Source: Sphingobacteriales bacterium
GTDB taxonomy: Bacteria > Bacteroidota > Bacteroidia > Chitinophagales > Chitinophagaceae
Assembly: GCA_016219985.1 (NCBI GenBank)
Contig: JACRJO010000025.1
Span: forward strand, 1 to 64,000
Direction of reading: 5' to 3'
DNA: 64,000 bases
The translations under genes were made by a program, and so were the position numbers. The notes beneath the pieces were generated by a model, which was given only the letters and a program-made list of their open reading frames with translations, made no database searches and was not told the origin of the DNA. Shown piece after piece: positions 1 to 9,195 of this stretch. Numbering within the stretch: position 1 is the first letter of the stretch; every line of letters begins with the position of its first letter.

Positions 1-2
1 CA

Positions 3-74
3 CCTATGCAGACTTTTTTAGAATCATTACCTTTAGCTAAAGAGAAACTGATCCAGCTTCCTGAATCAGCTTAA
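3..74 (+). pseudogene. C-terminal tail of an IS481-like transposase (cut by window edge)
   Basis: An open frame enters from the left edge and stops at TAA 72-74. Its last residues (PMQTFLESLPLAKEK then LIQLPESA) resemble the end of IS481-type integrase/transposases, where a 'TPMQTFL' block followed by a charged helix is common. Only 23 codons are visible, so the catalytic domain lies outside the window and the state of the element cannot be judged. The assignment rests on resemblance alone. It sits about 35 bp from the end of the IS3 remnant that follows, so this is a spot hit by more than one insertion sequence. Confidence 0.45.
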
Positions 75-133
75 TTATATCCATACCCTATAAAACTAAA
101 AGAAACCTTGACTGTCAGATAAAATAGTAACTA

Positions 134-1152
134 TTACACATAACAGTTGCCTGCCTCTCCCATACTCATCCGTCCTCCTTTTGACAGCAACTTGTTCACA
201 TATTCATTTGAACAATATTGAAAACCGCGGTCCGAGTGATGGATTAATCCAGTCGGATCAGGGCATTGTCTTAAGGCGTTCTTTAGCGATTTTAGCGCCC
301 CTCCCAACCCCAGGCTATTACTTAACTCCCATCCCACGATCTTACGGCTATAACCATCCGTTATTAAAAACAAGTACATAAAACCAGTCCCGGAACGGAT
401 ATACGTTATATCACTTACCCATACCTTATGAGGACCTTCCGGATTATATCCTTTCAATAAATTCTGGTGTACACGGAACCGGTGACGCGACTGTGTCGTT
501 ATCGCATATTTGCGGCGACGCTTTACCAACAGGCCTCTGCAACGTAGTAAATCAAAGAACTTATCCCGGCCCATCACCGCCTTGCAACGATGGATCTTAT
601 CTCCCAGTAAACCATACAGCTTTTTGCCTCCCATTCGCTTATGATAACGCCTTACTTGCAGCACCAGGTTCGCAATTTCCTCCTCCTGCTGATACTCCGC
701 TAATCGCTGCTTTAGACCCTTGTAATAAGCCTGCCTGGTTACTTCAAAAAAAACACACAGCCGCTTTACCCTGTACTCTTCCCGGAGCCGGTCGATCCCG
801 GTTCTCCAAAGTTTTTTTTTATATCTGTCTTATACTCTTTATTAGCTTCTTCTATCAATACCTCCAGACAGCGCTGGGCCATAAGAGAGTCCGCTAGCGC
901 CATTTTTAGCTTCTTATTCTCTGCCTCAAGCTGTTTTAGTCGATCTCTTTCTTCCATAGTTTCTACCCGAACCACTTTGTTTAGTAAATGATTCTTCCCA
1001 AACTTACGAAGCCAACCCTGGATTGTAGTACCTCCACCAATCTTATATCGCCTGCGTAGTTCTTCTATCCCTGCCCCTGACTCTAATTCCCTGACAACTT
1101 GTTGCTTAAAGCTAGTACTGTACCGAACTAACTCTTTCTGACTCTTTTGCAT
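134..1152 (-). pseudogene. IS3-family transposase orfAB, truncated, with -1 frameshift site
   Basis: OrfA (1152 down to 766, 128 aa) is a helix-turn-helix protein with a leucine-zipper-like tail. At 820-811 the minus strand reads nine A then C. Slipping back one base there joins orfA to the second frame (…LWRTGIDRLREEYRVKRL…), which runs without interruption through SRQAYY-like and GGKKLYG segments into the rve/DDE domain. Thus orfB does not start at its first in-frame Met near 664; it is made as an orfAB fusion. The first two catalytic Asp are visible (VSDITY, HSDRGFQY), but the frame ends in GNCYV-stop, exactly where the family has NCYENA. The catalytic Glu and the C-terminus are therefore missing. 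Loss of function is inferred. Confidence 0.85.
811..820 (-). other. A9C slippery run, -1 frameshift site of IS3 orfA/orfB
   Basis: On the minus strand the orfA codons ATA-AAA-AAA-AAC can slip to AAA-AAA-AAA-CTT, entering the orfB frame. This is the usual way IS3 elements make the OrfAB transposase. The fusion frame on both sides is intact, so the site looks functional even though the element is truncated further on. A stimulatory structure was not identified. Confidence 0.7.
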
Positions 1153-1261
1153 ATAAATTCCCGATTTTAGGTGACTTATTCTGTCAACCTATATCAGGAC
1201 AAGACAGAGCGTACTAACAACTGTCAACTGACAACTGCCAACTTTTTCTCTACATTTACAC

Positions 1262-1954
1262 ATGCCAAAAAAGAAGCTCATCGTCCTTACCGGGGCCGGG
1301 ATCAGCGCGGAGAGCGGGTTAAAAACCTTCCGCGACAGCGACGGGTTATGGGAGGGATACAATATTGAAGACGTGGCCACCCCCCGGGCCTGGCGGAAAG
1401 ACCCGGGGCGGGTACTGGAATTCTATAATTACCGGAGAAAAAATGTGCTGCAGGCAAAACCCAACGCCGCTCATTACGGCCTCGTGGAACTGGAAAAAGA
1501 TTTTGACGTTACTATCATCACCCAGAATATTGATGACCTGCACGAGAGGGCCGGGTCCTCCCAAATCCTGCACCTGCATGGCGAGATTTTTAAAATGCGC
1601 AGTGAACGGGATCCTGAACTGGTGTATGAAATCAAAGGGGATATCAGGCCGGGTGATAGCGCGGAAGACGGCTGCCAGTTGCGCCCGCATATTGTATGGT
1701 TCGAAGAACCGGTCCCGATGATGGAACGGGCAATACCGATCGTGCAATCAGCCGATATCTTTGTAGTAGCCGGCACCTCCCTCGTGGTGTACCCGGCCGC
1801 CGGGCTGGTCAACTATGTAAAAAACGGGGTTCCGGTTTTTATTCTTGACAAAAAGATCCCTTATATCAGTAACAGTGCCCGGCTGACCGCCATTGAAAAA
1901 CCGGCCACGGAGGGAATTGCTGAACTGCAACAATTATTATCCGCTATTCGGTAG
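1262..1954 (+). CDS. cobB: SIR2-family NAD-dependent protein deacylase (sirtuin)
   Basis: A 230-aa sirtuin that removes acyl groups from lysines using NAD+. Visible motifs are GAGISAESG (residues 11-19), TQNIDDLHERAG, the catalytic His in LHLHGE, and GTSLVVYPAAG near the C-terminus. Residues Tyr55 and Arg58 (FYNYRR) match the Tyr-x-x-Arg pair that lets class III sirtuins bind succinyl or malonyl lysine. Only one cysteine is present (in DGCQLRPH), so the usual four-cysteine zinc site is absent. The length fits compact bacterial CobB. The ATG follows a short array of AACTGNCA-type words and a TACATTTA box. It converges on the next gene with a 37-bp gap containing a hairpin. Confidence 0.9.
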   Translation: MPKKKLIVLTGAGISAESGLKTFRDSDGLWEGYNIEDVATPRAWRKDPGRVLEFYNYRRKNVLQAKPNAAHYGLVELEKDFDVTIITQNIDDLHERAGSSQILHLHGEIFKMRSERDPELVYEIKGDIRPGDSAEDGCQLRPHIVWFEEPVPMMERAIPIVQSADIFVVAGTSLVVYPAAGLVNYVKNGVPVFILDKKIPYISNSARLTAIEKPATEGIAELQQLLSAIR

Positions 1955-1959
1955 AACTG

Positions 1960-1976
1960 CCGGGATAAAATCCCGG
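1960..1976. terminator. Hairpin between convergent genes
   Basis: CCGGGAT, a 3-base loop, then ATCCCGG: a perfect 7-bp stem in the gap between the sirtuin stop (1954) and the saccharopine dehydrogenase stop (1992, opposite strand). It has no clear T-run, so a terminator role for either strand is inferred from position. Confidence 0.4.
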
Positions 1977-1991
1977 GCTGCTGCTGGCCTG

Positions 1992-3485
1992 TCAGGAATG
2001 TGTTTCTGTGAATTGTACACCGTAAGTCGCCAGCTCTGCAAGGACAGGTTCATAAATTTCTTTGTCCGTGGGAATTCTCAGCCCCGTCAGTTTGATTTCG
2101 CCATCCAGGATCAGGCGGGCCGCAATGCCCAGCGGCAGGCCCACTGTCCTGGCCATGGCCGTACGCAAACTGTTTTCGCCCTTCACGACCAGCGAACTGC
2201 CGGCAGCGAACTGCCGGTTGCCAACTGAATATTCCAGTTCGTGCAGCATCACGATCATATCCTTATCAGCCGGCTTCAGCGCTAATTTTTTCTCTAAGGC
2301 AAACTGCAGCAGGTCAGCCGCACTGCAAAGCCCTTTATTCACGGGGGTCGTGTCATCATCCAGCCCGAGGTAAAACAATTGTTTTAAGGTGAGATTTGCC
2401 TCATGCATTTGCTGCGCCATGATCTCCGCAGCACGGTTTTTTACCTCATCGGTTTCCACTTCCTGTAAATTTCCCTTCTCATCCGCCGCCAGGAAGGAAG
2501 CCGGGACTTCCTCTTCCTCACTTTCGGCTTCCGCTAATTGCATCAGTTTGTCCAGGAGTTCCCGGGTCTGGGTGAAGCGTTCAGTCAGCTTCTTATTCAG
2601 CCAGTCGCCAAAACCATGCTGGTCCATATGTTCTTTAAACAGTTGTTGCAGTGTTTTACCATCTGTTTCATACTGCGGGGTCTCATCGGTCAGTTCCAGT
2701 TCAATAATATTATTCCAGCCATACATAAAATCCGGGTGCCGGAGGGTGCTGCGGATAAAGGTCGCGGTTTGCTCCAGCCCGTACAGCGGCATATATCCCA
2801 GTGAATCCCGGTTGGGGTACCAGCCCAGGGTATCCAGTCCCGGTACCTGCACCCGGCGCCCGGCCCGGAAAAGTTCCGCATAAGCCAGGTTCCGTTCCTC
2901 TCCGTTCTCCCGGTAATGTGCACCCGCTTTTCCGGCCAATACAATATTCCGCGGGTTCCAGCTGATCTTGTAATGCCAGGGGTTGTCGTCGCTCTCCGGG
3001 GCCACCAGCCCGCCGCAATGGGATTTGAAGGAACTGATCGCACCGCCTTTTGCCCGGATCCGGTCAATAAGCTGCATGGCGCTCATGTGATCAATACCCG
3101 GGTCCAGTCCCATTTCATAGAGGAAGAGCAGGTTTTTCTGGCTGATCTCCGGCTGTAGTTTTTTGATTTCCGCATCCAGGTAGGAGGCCGTGAGCAGGTT
3201 TTTTTGCAACCGGATACAATCTTTGGCCACTTCAATATGCAGGTGCGCGGGTAACATCGAGATCACGATATCGGCCTGCCGGATATAGCGGCCCCTCCCG
3301 GCCGCCTCCCTGATATCAAAGGAGAGGGGAGTGGCATGGGGAGAATCCCCTGCTTTGGAACGCGCTAACTCCAGATCGGCATCCACCAGCAGCAGTTGCC
3401 AGTTCCCGGCAGCAGCGTGTTCCAGTAAGTAATCAATTAATACAGTGGCCGATTTCCCCGCGCCGAACAACAAGATCGTTTTCAT
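1992..3485 (-). CDS. Saccharopine dehydrogenase family protein
   Basis: A 497-aa oxidoreductase of the saccharopine dehydrogenase/reductase (Lys9-like) family, cytosolic. The N-terminus is a Rossmann fold (ILLFGAGKSATVL) with ISMLPAHLH, followed by the family-typical YEMGLDPGIDHM and SFKSHCGGLVAPE segments. In lysine metabolism this family interconverts saccharopine and aminoadipate semialdehyde or lysine. Which direction applies here is not visible. The start chosen is the ATG at 3485, directly before the dinucleotide-binding strand. Longer in-frame starts (to 3551) add a proline-rich stretch with no family counterpart and would overlap the promoter region of the divergent gene. Its 3' end contains a near-tandem 14-bp duplication around 2190-2220 that stays in frame. 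Confidence 0.88.
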   Translation of the reverse strand: MKTILLFGAGKSATVLIDYLLEHAAAGNWQLLLVDADLELARSKAGDSPHATPLSFDIREAAGRGRYIRQADIVISMLPAHLHIEVAKDCIRLQKNLLTASYLDAEIKKLQPEISQKNLLFLYEMGLDPGIDHMSAMQLIDRIRAKGGAISSFKSHCGGLVAPESDDNPWHYKISWNPRNIVLAGKAGAHYRENGEERNLAYAELFRAGRRVQVPGLDTLGWYPNRDSLGYMPLYGLEQTATFIRSTLRHPDFMYGWNNIIELELTDETPQYETDGKTLQQLFKEHMDQHGFGDWLNKKLTERFTQTRELLDKLMQLAEAESEEEEVPASFLAADEKGNLQEVETDEVKNRAAEIMAQQMHEANLTLKQLFYLGLDDDTTPVNKGLCSAADLLQFALEKKLALKPADKDMIVMLHELEYSVGNRQFAAGSSLVVKGENSLRTAMARTVGLPLGIAARLILDGEIKLTGLRIPTDKEIYEPVLAELATYGVQFTETHS

Positions 3486-3560
3486 GTGCATTGTTTTCAG
3501 AAAAAGAAATATACCGGGACCCGGTTGCAATTCCGGGATGATCCTGTACAAATATCAAGG

Positions 3561-3591
3561 TTGATTTTGAAATAAAACAGATTTATCTTTG
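3561..3591 (+). promoter_or_regulatory. Bacteroidota-type promoter for the outer-membrane barrel gene
   Basis: TTG at 3561-3563, a 20-bp spacer, and TATCTTTG at 3584-3591 fit the TTTG / TAnnTTTG consensus of the Bacteroidota primary sigma factor. The position, about 43 bp before the ATG at 3634, supports the internal start and not the longer frame beginning at 3589, which overlaps this box. Confidence 0.65.
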
Positions 3592-3633
3592 CCGGGCTTC
3601 TCCTTCCTTCCTCAACTTTTTAAAACTCCGCAT

Positions 3634-4221
3634 ATGAAAAAGATAATCCTCTGTGTGCTGCTGGCGGTGATAGCCCGGGTATCCATGGCCCAGCATTTCC
3701 AGTTCGGTCTCAAAGCCGGCGCCAATATCAGCAATTTTACCGGTGGTGATTTTGACGCGGTGAAAAAGAAAGCCCTGGTGGGATTTCACGGGGGCTTGTA
3801 CCTGAAATTCAAAATAGCGTCCTTTGGCCTTCAACCGGAAATCATGGTCTCCACCCAGGGAGCGAAAATTGACAGCGTTTCGGGCAGTTATGACTGGAAA
3901 GTCACGTATATCAATGTCCCGGTAATGGCCCAGTTCTACCTGCATGGCGGCTTTTACCTGGAAGCGGGCCCGCAGGTCGGGTTCAAGCTATCCGATGATT
4001 TTGGCAGCAGCACCCTGAAAGATTTTGCCAAAAACCTGGACCTTTCCGCCGCTGCAGGGTTGGGTTACCGGGGCAAGGCCGGTTTTGGCCTCGGGGCCCG
4101 GTATACAGCCGGCCTGAGCAAGGTCGGTGATTTCAGCCCGGCTAATGGAGTGAACCCGGATTTTAAGAACGGGGTCATCCAGTTCAGCATTTATATCCCG
4201 CTTACGCCACATGGCAAATAA
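3634..4221 (+). CDS. Outer-membrane beta-barrel protein (PorT-like family)
   Basis: A 195-aa exported protein. It begins with a signal peptide (MKKIILCVLLAVIARVSMAQ, cleavage after Ala-Gln likely) and continues with FQFGLKAGANISNFTG, the hallmark opening of the 'outer membrane protein beta-barrel' family common in Bacteroidota. Alternating hydrophobic strands follow, ending in FSIYIPL, close to a C-terminal barrel strand. Specific function is unknown; the family includes PorT of the type IX secretion system but most members are uncharacterised. It is a single gene with its own promoter and a strong terminator. The start is placed at the Met of the signal peptide. Confidence 0.85.
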   Translation: MKKIILCVLLAVIARVSMAQHFQFGLKAGANISNFTGGDFDAVKKKALVGFHGGLYLKFKIASFGLQPEIMVSTQGAKIDSVSGSYDWKVTYINVPVMAQFYLHGGFYLEAGPQVGFKLSDDFGSSTLKDFAKNLDLSAAAGLGYRGKAGFGLGARYTAGLSKVGDFSPANGVNPDFKNGVIQFSIYIPLTPHGK

Positions 4222-4242
4222 CGGTTTTCTGAAATGAACAGG

Positions 4243-4265
4243 AGCCTCCCCGGGGAGGCTTTTTT
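4243..4265 (+). terminator. Rho-independent terminator after the barrel gene
   Basis: An 18-bp perfect palindrome (AGCCTCCCC / GGGGAGGCT, 4243-4260) is followed directly by a T-run. It lies 22 bp after the stop codon at 4221. Confidence 0.9.
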
Positions 4266-4413
4266 ATGCGCGGCCGGTTGTTTCCACGGGTAAAACAGCC
4301 GGAATTTCCCGGGAAAAACAAGGGTGATTTTTCGTTGGGTTACCAATTCACAACCGTGGATAAAATAGCTTAAAAAACAAGGCGCTAAATCAGGTTTTCA
4401 GGGTGTAAAAAAG

Positions 4414-4421
4414 TAGATTTG
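4414..4421 (+). promoter_or_regulatory. Probable gyrA promoter -7 box
   Basis: TAGATTTG matches TAnnTTTG, 80 bp upstream of the gyrA ATG. The -33 region is poor (TTTT near 4395), so this is a probable but unproven promoter. The 4266-4501 stretch holds nothing else recognised. Confidence 0.5.
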
Positions 4422-4501
4422 CAGACCCCGGAAAAACCTGTTTTTCCCGGGGGAAAAGAGACAAAAATCAACAATTAAACAGCCGCCGGAAACAACAAGA
4501 A

Positions 4502-7099
4502 ATGGAAGATAATTTAACGCCGCAGGAAACGAGTGATCACAACCGGATAATCCCCGTCAACATAGAGGAGCAGATGAAAACCGCCTACATCGATTACTCG
4601 ATGTCGGTCATTGTGGGCCGGGCCCTGCCGGATGTACGGGACGGGCTGAAGCCGGTACACCGCCGGGTGTTGTTCGCGATGAACGAACTGGGCATTCATT
4701 ATAACAAACCGTTTAAGAAATCTGCCCGTATAGTGGGGGAAGTATTGGGTAAATACCACCCGCACGGGGATACCTCGGTGTACGATGCCATGGTGCGTAT
4801 GGCGCAGGAATGGAATATGCGGTACACGATGATCGACGGGCAGGGAAACTTCGGCAACCAGGATGGGGACGGTCCCGCGGCCATGCGTTATACAGAGGCC
4901 CGGCTGGAGCGGCTGGCCGAACACATGCTCGATGATATCGAGAAGGATACCGTGGATTTCCAGCTGAATTTCGACGATTCGGAAAAAGAACCCACCGTGC
5001 TGCCCACCCGGATCCCGCAACTGCTGGTCAACGGCTCCAGCGGGATTGCCGTGGGGATGGCCACCAATATGATGCCGCATAACCTGGCGGAAGTGATCGA
5101 TGGCTGCATTGCGTTTATTGATCACCGGGAGATAACGGTCGATGAGCTGATGCAGCATGTGAAAGCGCCGGATTTCCCGACCGGGGGGATAATCTATGGA
5201 ATGGAAGGGGTGAAAGCGGCCATGCATTTCGGCAGGGGCCGGGTCGTGGTCCGGGGTAAGCTGACCGTGGAAACCAAACCCAGCGGCCGGGAACAGGTGA
5301 TCATCTCCGAAGTACCTTACCAGGTCAACCGGGACGCCCTGACCAACCGCATCGGCGAACTGGTCAATGAAAAGATCATAGAGGGCATTGCCCATGTGAA
5401 CAATGAATCGAATGAGAAAGAGGGAACAAGGGTGGTGCTGGACCTGAAAAGGGATGCTATTGCCAACGTCATCATCAACCAGCTCTACAAGCATACCGAC
5501 CTGCAGACCTCTTATGGGATCAATAATGTGGCGATCGTAAAAGGAAGACCCAGGACCCTTAACCTGAAAGAACTGATCAGTGAGTTTGTGGACTTCCGTC
5601 ACGAAGTGATCATCCGCAGGGCAAAATACGAACTGAATGAGGCCGAGAAAAGAGCCCATATTTTAAAGGGCTACCTGATCGCCCTCGATCACCTCGATGA
5701 AGTGATCGCCCTGATCCGCAGTTCCGCCACACCGGAGATCGCGAAGGACAACCTGATCAATGCGGGCTGGGGGCTCGATGAAATACAGGCCAAGGCCATT
5801 CTTGAACTGCGCCTGCAGCGGCTGACCGGTATGGAGCGGGACAAGATCAAGGAAGAATTTGACGAACTGATGAAACTGATCGCCCACCTGACCGAATTAC
5901 TGTCCAATGAAGTCATGCGGTTTGACCTGATCAAGACCGAATTGCTTGAAATAAAAGATAAGTTCGGGGATACCCGCAAAACCGAGATCACGTACCTCGA
6001 TGACGAGGTAAAGATCAAGGACCTGATCAAGGAAGAAGATGTGGTCATCACTATTTCCCATCTCGGCTATATCAAACGCACTCCGGCAGAAGAATACCGG
6101 GCGCAACGCCGGGGCGGAAGAGGGGTGATGGGCGGTAAAACCCGCGAGGAGGATTATATCGAGCACCTGTTTGTCGCCTCCACGCACCATACCATGCTTT
6201 TCTTTACGGAAAAAGGAAGGTGTTACTGGCTGAATGTGTACGAAATCCCGGAAGGGGAGAAGACCGGCAGGGGAAGGGCGATCCAGAACCTGGTGCAGTT
6301 GCCGCCGGATGATAAGGTAAGGGCCATCCTTGATGTAAAAGACCTGAAAGACGAGACCTTTGTGAAGTCCCACAATATTGTGCTGTGTACCAAGAAAGGG
6401 ATTATCAAGAAAACCGAATTGCTGGATTTCAGCCGTCCCCGCCAGACAGGGGTGAATGCCATTACGATTGTGGAAGGAGACGAATTGCTGGAAGCCCGGC
6501 TGACCGATGGGCACAGCGAAATTATGATGGCCGTGAAGAGCGGGAGGGCCATCCGTTTCTCAGAAGAAAAAGTGAGGTCCACCGGGCGGGGAGCGATCGG
6601 GGTTGCCGGTATTGAAGTGGACAATGAGCAGGATGAAGTGGTGGGGATGATTTGTGTAAACCCCGGAACCGATGCCTCGAAGACAGTACTGGTGGTCAGT
6701 GAAAAAGGGTTTGGAAAACGGACCGCGGTGGATGAATACCGGTTTACCAACCGTGGCGGTAAAGGGGTTAAGACCATCAATGTAACTGATAAAACAGGAT
6801 CCCTGGTAGGTATCCTCGCTGTTTCGGAAACAGAGGATATCATGATCACCTGCAAGAGCGGGGTAACGATCCGGATGCCGGTCGGCGGGATCAGTGAACA
6901 GGGCCGTGCCACCCAGGGTGTCAAGCTGATCCGGCTGGACGAAGGGGATGAGATCGCGGCCATTACCAGCCTCGATGACCAGGCCCAGAACGGAAACGGG
7001 GGACAGGCGGAAGTGGTCGCGCCGGAAAATCCGGATAACGGGGACACAAACGCAACCGGAACGGACGAAAATCCATCTACTGAGAGCGTTACGGAATAA
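4502..7099 (+). CDS. gyrA: DNA gyrase subunit A
   Basis: An 865-aa type IIA topoisomerase subunit that cuts and rejoins DNA in the GyrA2B2 complex to introduce negative supercoils. The N-terminal breakage-reunion domain contains the catalytic Tyr130 ([10 protein letters not shown]) and the quinolone-region helix [17 protein letters not shown]. The GyrA box QRRGGRG lies at residues 535-541, which marks it as GyrA and not ParC. A six-bladed C-terminal DNA-wrapping domain follows, and the tail (from about 835) is Gly/Asn/Glu-rich and low-complexity. Thr91-Ser92 occupy the positions of E. coli Ser83-Ala84, while Asp95 matches Asp87. The start is the first ATG after an A-rich leader. A TPR gene begins 25 bp after the stop, so the two are probably cotranscribed. 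Confidence 0.98.
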   Translation: MEDNLTPQETSDHNRIIPVNIEEQMKTAYIDYSMSVIVGRALPDVRDGLKPVHRRVLFAMNELGIHYNKPFKKSARIVGEVLGKYHPHGDTSVYDAMVRMAQEWNMRYTMIDGQGNFGNQDGDGPAAMRYTEARLERLAEHMLDDIEKDTVDFQLNFDDSEKEPTVLPTRIPQLLVNGSSGIAVGMATNMMPHNLAEVIDGCIAFIDHREITVDELMQHVKAPDFPTGGIIYGMEGVKAAMHFGRGRVVVRGKLTVETKPSGREQVIISEVPYQVNRDALTNRIGELVNEKIIEGIAHVNNESNEKEGTRVVLDLKRDAIANVIINQLYKHTDLQTSYGINNVAIVKGRPRTLNLKELISEFVDFRHEVIIRRAKYELNEAEKRAHILKGYLIALDHLDEVIALIRSSATPEIAKDNLINAGWGLDEIQAKAILELRLQRLTGMERDKIKEEFDELMKLIAHLTELLSNEVMRFDLIKTELLEIKDKFGDTRKTEITYLDDEVKIKDLIKEEDVVITISHLGYIKRTPAEEYRAQRRGGRGVMGGKTREEDYIEHLFVASTHHTMLFFTEKGRCYWLNVYEIPEGEKTGRGRAIQNLVQLPPDDKVRAILDVKDLKDETFVKSHNIVLCTKKGIIKKTELLDFSRPRQTGVNAITIVEGDELLEARLTDGHSEIMMAVKSGRAIRFSEEKVRSTGRGAIGVAGIEVDNEQDEVVGMICVNPGTDASKTVLVVSEKGFGKRTAVDEYRFTNRGGKGVKTINVTDKTGSLVGILAVSETEDIMITCKSGVTIRMPVGGISEQGRATQGVKLIRLDEGDEIAAITSLDDQAQNGNGGQAEVVAPENPDNGDTNATGTDENPSTESVTE

Positions 7100-7124
7100 T
7101 CATTTAACAACTCAATCAAATAAA

Positions 7125-8465
7125 ATGAAAAGGTTCTTCCTTCTATTAACGGTTAGCCTGTCTGTCATTGCAGCCTCCGCTCAGAAATATGATGAGGTGA
7201 AAACCCTCTTTATGCTGAATCAGTTTGAGAAAGCAAAAACGGAGCTGGATAAGGCCATTACGAATGCGAAATTTGCCTCCAAACCCGAAGCTTTTATTCT
7301 GAAAGCGGCTATCTATGCAGGACTGGCCTCCTCGGAAGCCAAAAAAAATACACCGGAAGCAGAGCAACTGATGACGGAAGCGGATGATGCTTTTGGGAAA
7401 TTCAAATCCATGGACCCGAAGATGGAATTGCTGAGCGACCTCTCTTACCAGAACGGGCCGATCAACCTGTATTCTAATTATTATACCACCGGCTACAAGG
7501 ATTACAGCAGCAACAAATGGGCGACCGGGCTGGTGAAACTGAAAAAAGCAGTGGAGTATTCCGATATCCTGATCGCCCGGAAGCTGCTGACCACCTCACT
7601 GGATACCAACGTGCTGATCCTCGCCGGTATTACAGCCGAAAAATCAGGCAATGCGGATGATGCAGCCAATTTTTATACCCGGCTGGCCGAAGGAAAGGTC
7701 TATGGGGATGGTTTTGAAGGCGTGTACCGTTTCCTCGTCAGTCATTCCTTTGCCAAAAAGGACATGACAGCTTTTGAAAAATACAAAGCCATGGGGAAGG
7801 AACTGTATCCCAAAAGTGAATATTTTAATTATGACAAGATTGACTTTGCCGTAGGCCTGATGGATAATTTCAATGATAAACTGGCGGCCCTTGAACAGGT
7901 CATGGCTATGGATCCGGATAACCAGAAAGCCAACCAGGTACTAGGGGAGATCATTTATGATACGCTGAACCCGAAACAGGAGAATCCGCCCGCCCCGCCG
8001 GCCAATGCGGCTGAACTGGAGAAGAAAATGATCACAGCCTTCAATAAATCTGCCAATGGCAAACCGGGGTACGAAATCCCTTATCTCTATATCGGCGACC
8101 ATTTTATCAATAAAGCCACCCGGGTTAATGAGAGAAGGGAAGCCCATGCCAAGGATATGAAGGCCCGTACCAAACCCGGCACCATGGCTTCCAAGGAGGA
8201 TGTGGCCAAAAGGGATGCCCTGGATAAAGAATACGGTGAAACCCTCGAGGGCGCCCGCGAGCCGTATGAAAAAGCGGCCGCCATCCTGGCCGCAAAAGAA
8301 AAGCTCGAAATGCGGGATAAACAACAATACAAGAAAGCGGCCAGCTACCTCGCTGATATCTTTGCATTCAAGAAGATAATGGCCAAGGGCAAACCTGCCG
8401 ACCAGGCCAAGTACGCGGCAGAGGAGAAGAAGTGGAATGACGTGTACGACTCTATAAAGAACTGA
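7125..8465 (+). CDS. Exported tetratricopeptide-repeat protein
   Basis: A 446-aa protein with a clear signal peptide (MKRFFLLLTVSLSVIAASAQ) followed by helical repeats of TPR type (for example DEVKTLFMLNQFEKAKTELD and ALEQVMAMDPDNQKANQVLG). The C-terminal part is Lys/Ala-rich and helical, with GAREPYEKAAAILAAKEK and KYAAEEKKWNDVYDSIKN. TPR proteins act as protein-binding scaffolds; no enzyme motif is visible, and the partner is unknown. It probably acts in the periplasm. It follows gyrA by 25 bp, and a strong terminator follows it. The start is the ATG of the signal peptide. An upstream in-frame extension runs inside gyrA and is not real. Confidence 0.85.
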   Translation: MKRFFLLLTVSLSVIAASAQKYDEVKTLFMLNQFEKAKTELDKAITNAKFASKPEAFILKAAIYAGLASSEAKKNTPEAEQLMTEADDAFGKFKSMDPKMELLSDLSYQNGPINLYSNYYTTGYKDYSSNKWATGLVKLKKAVEYSDILIARKLLTTSLDTNVLILAGITAEKSGNADDAANFYTRLAEGKVYGDGFEGVYRFLVSHSFAKKDMTAFEKYKAMGKELYPKSEYFNYDKIDFAVGLMDNFNDKLAALEQVMAMDPDNQKANQVLGEIIYDTLNPKQENPPAPPANAAELEKKMITAFNKSANGKPGYEIPYLYIGDHFINKATRVNERREAHAKDMKARTKPGTMASKEDVAKRDALDKEYGETLEGAREPYEKAAAILAAKEKLEMRDKQQYKKAASYLADIFAFKKIMAKGKPADQAKYAAEEKKWNDVYDSIKN

Positions 8466-8476
8466 CCAGTATTGGT

Positions 8477-8514
8477 TTTCAAGAAAAGCCACTTAAGTGT
8501 GGCTTTTCTTGAAA
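8477..8514 (+). terminator. Rho-independent terminator ending the gyrA-TPR unit
   Basis: A 16-bp perfect stem (left arm 8477-8492, right arm 8499-8514) has a 6-base loop TTAAGT and a TTTTCTT stretch in its 3' arm. It lies 12 bp after the stop at 8465 and closes the gyrA operon. Confidence 0.8.
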
Positions 8515-8676
8515 GCTATCATTTAACATAATATAAATTATAGGAAAAAGAACGCATTTATTACGGCCTTCGCCGTGGTGCCCCGAAGTTGCGATTTTCC
8601 CGGGAGCATCCTTTTGGATTATTGACAGGAAACCAGGATCCATGGTCATAACAGCAGACTGTAGTAGTTTGCGCTC

Positions 8677-9195
8677 ATGTCGTTAAGGGATACCATACTG
8701 AAAGAACACAGCAAGGCGAATTGCCTGAAAATCGTTAACTGGGTTGGCGATGATCAAAAAAAATTCAATGAGCTCCTCCGCTTATTCCTGGCAGATGAAA
8801 ATATTTGCGTGGTACAAAGAGCCTCCTGGCCGCTCAGCTATGCCGTGGAAGCCCACCCTTCCTTTATCCGCTCTCATTTTTCGAAATTGCTGAAAAACCT
8901 CAGGAAACCAGGGCTTCAGGATGCCGTTAAACGGAATACACTCCGGATGCTCCAGTATACAGACGTCCCTGAACGCCTTCACGGCGAACTGATGAATGAT
9001 TGCTTCGCTTATATCGAATCCGTTACAGAAAAACCGGCTATCAAGGCCTTCGCGCTGACTATATTGTATAACCTGTCGCTGCAGTACCCGGATATCCGGC
9101 CGGAACTGAAAACGATCATCGAAGACCGCTGGGATTATGAATCGGCTGCTTTTCGGTCCAGGGCCCGGAAGATTCTCAAAGCAATCGCTTCGTGA
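8677..9195 (+). CDS. Conserved helical-repeat protein, function unknown
   Basis: A 172-aa, apparently cytosolic protein without signal peptide or membrane segments. It is predicted all-helical, with ARM/HEAT-like spacing of Leu and aromatic residues (RASWPLSYAVEAHP, LQDAVKRNTLRMLQ, AIKAFALTILYNLSLQYP). Proteins of this shape are seen in Bacteroidota as hypothetical proteins. I cannot name a function. A near-consensus -7 box (TAGTTTG) lies just before the ATG at 8677. Its last 20 bases overlap the 3' end of the convergent DUF2071 gene. Confidence 0.7.
   Translation: MSLRDTILKEHSKANCLKIVNWVGDDQKKFNELLRLFLADENICVVQRASWPLSYAVEAHPSFIRSHFSKLLKNLRKPGLQDAVKRNTLRMLQYTDVPERLHGELMNDCFAYIESVTEKPAIKAFALTILYNLSLQYPDIRPELKTIIEDRWDYESAAFRSRARKILKAIAS

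Larger units (their letters stand above)
108..1187 (-). mobile_element. IS3-family insertion sequence, internally deleted
   Basis: The element contains an IS3-type orfA/orfB pair on the minus strand. The outer ends carry a weak imperfect inverted repeat: TTGACTGTCAGATAA from 108 and, read on the minus strand from 1187, TTGACAGAATAA. The exact boundaries are uncertain and I see no convincing target duplication. The transposase frame ends within 26 bp of the left end, where about 60-70 residues should still follow, so the 3' part of orfB has been lost while the terminal sequence is still present. It is therefore probably inactive, though a trans-acting copy elsewhere might mobilise it. Confidence 0.6.

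Noticed and set aside
2190..2222. Near-tandem AGCGAACTGCCGG duplication looking like an intergenic word array
   Set aside because: It lies inside the saccharopine dehydrogenase gene, keeps the frame and fits the protein sequence; two copies only.
3490..3551. Upstream extension of the saccharopine dehydrogenase frame
   Set aside because: The extra residues are proline-rich, lack homology and would place the Rossmann motif 25 residues in; the ATG at 3485 fits the family.
4514..5659. 381-codon frame on the minus strand inside gyrA
   Set aside because: Shadow of the gyrA reading frame; His/Pro-rich translation without any family resemblance.
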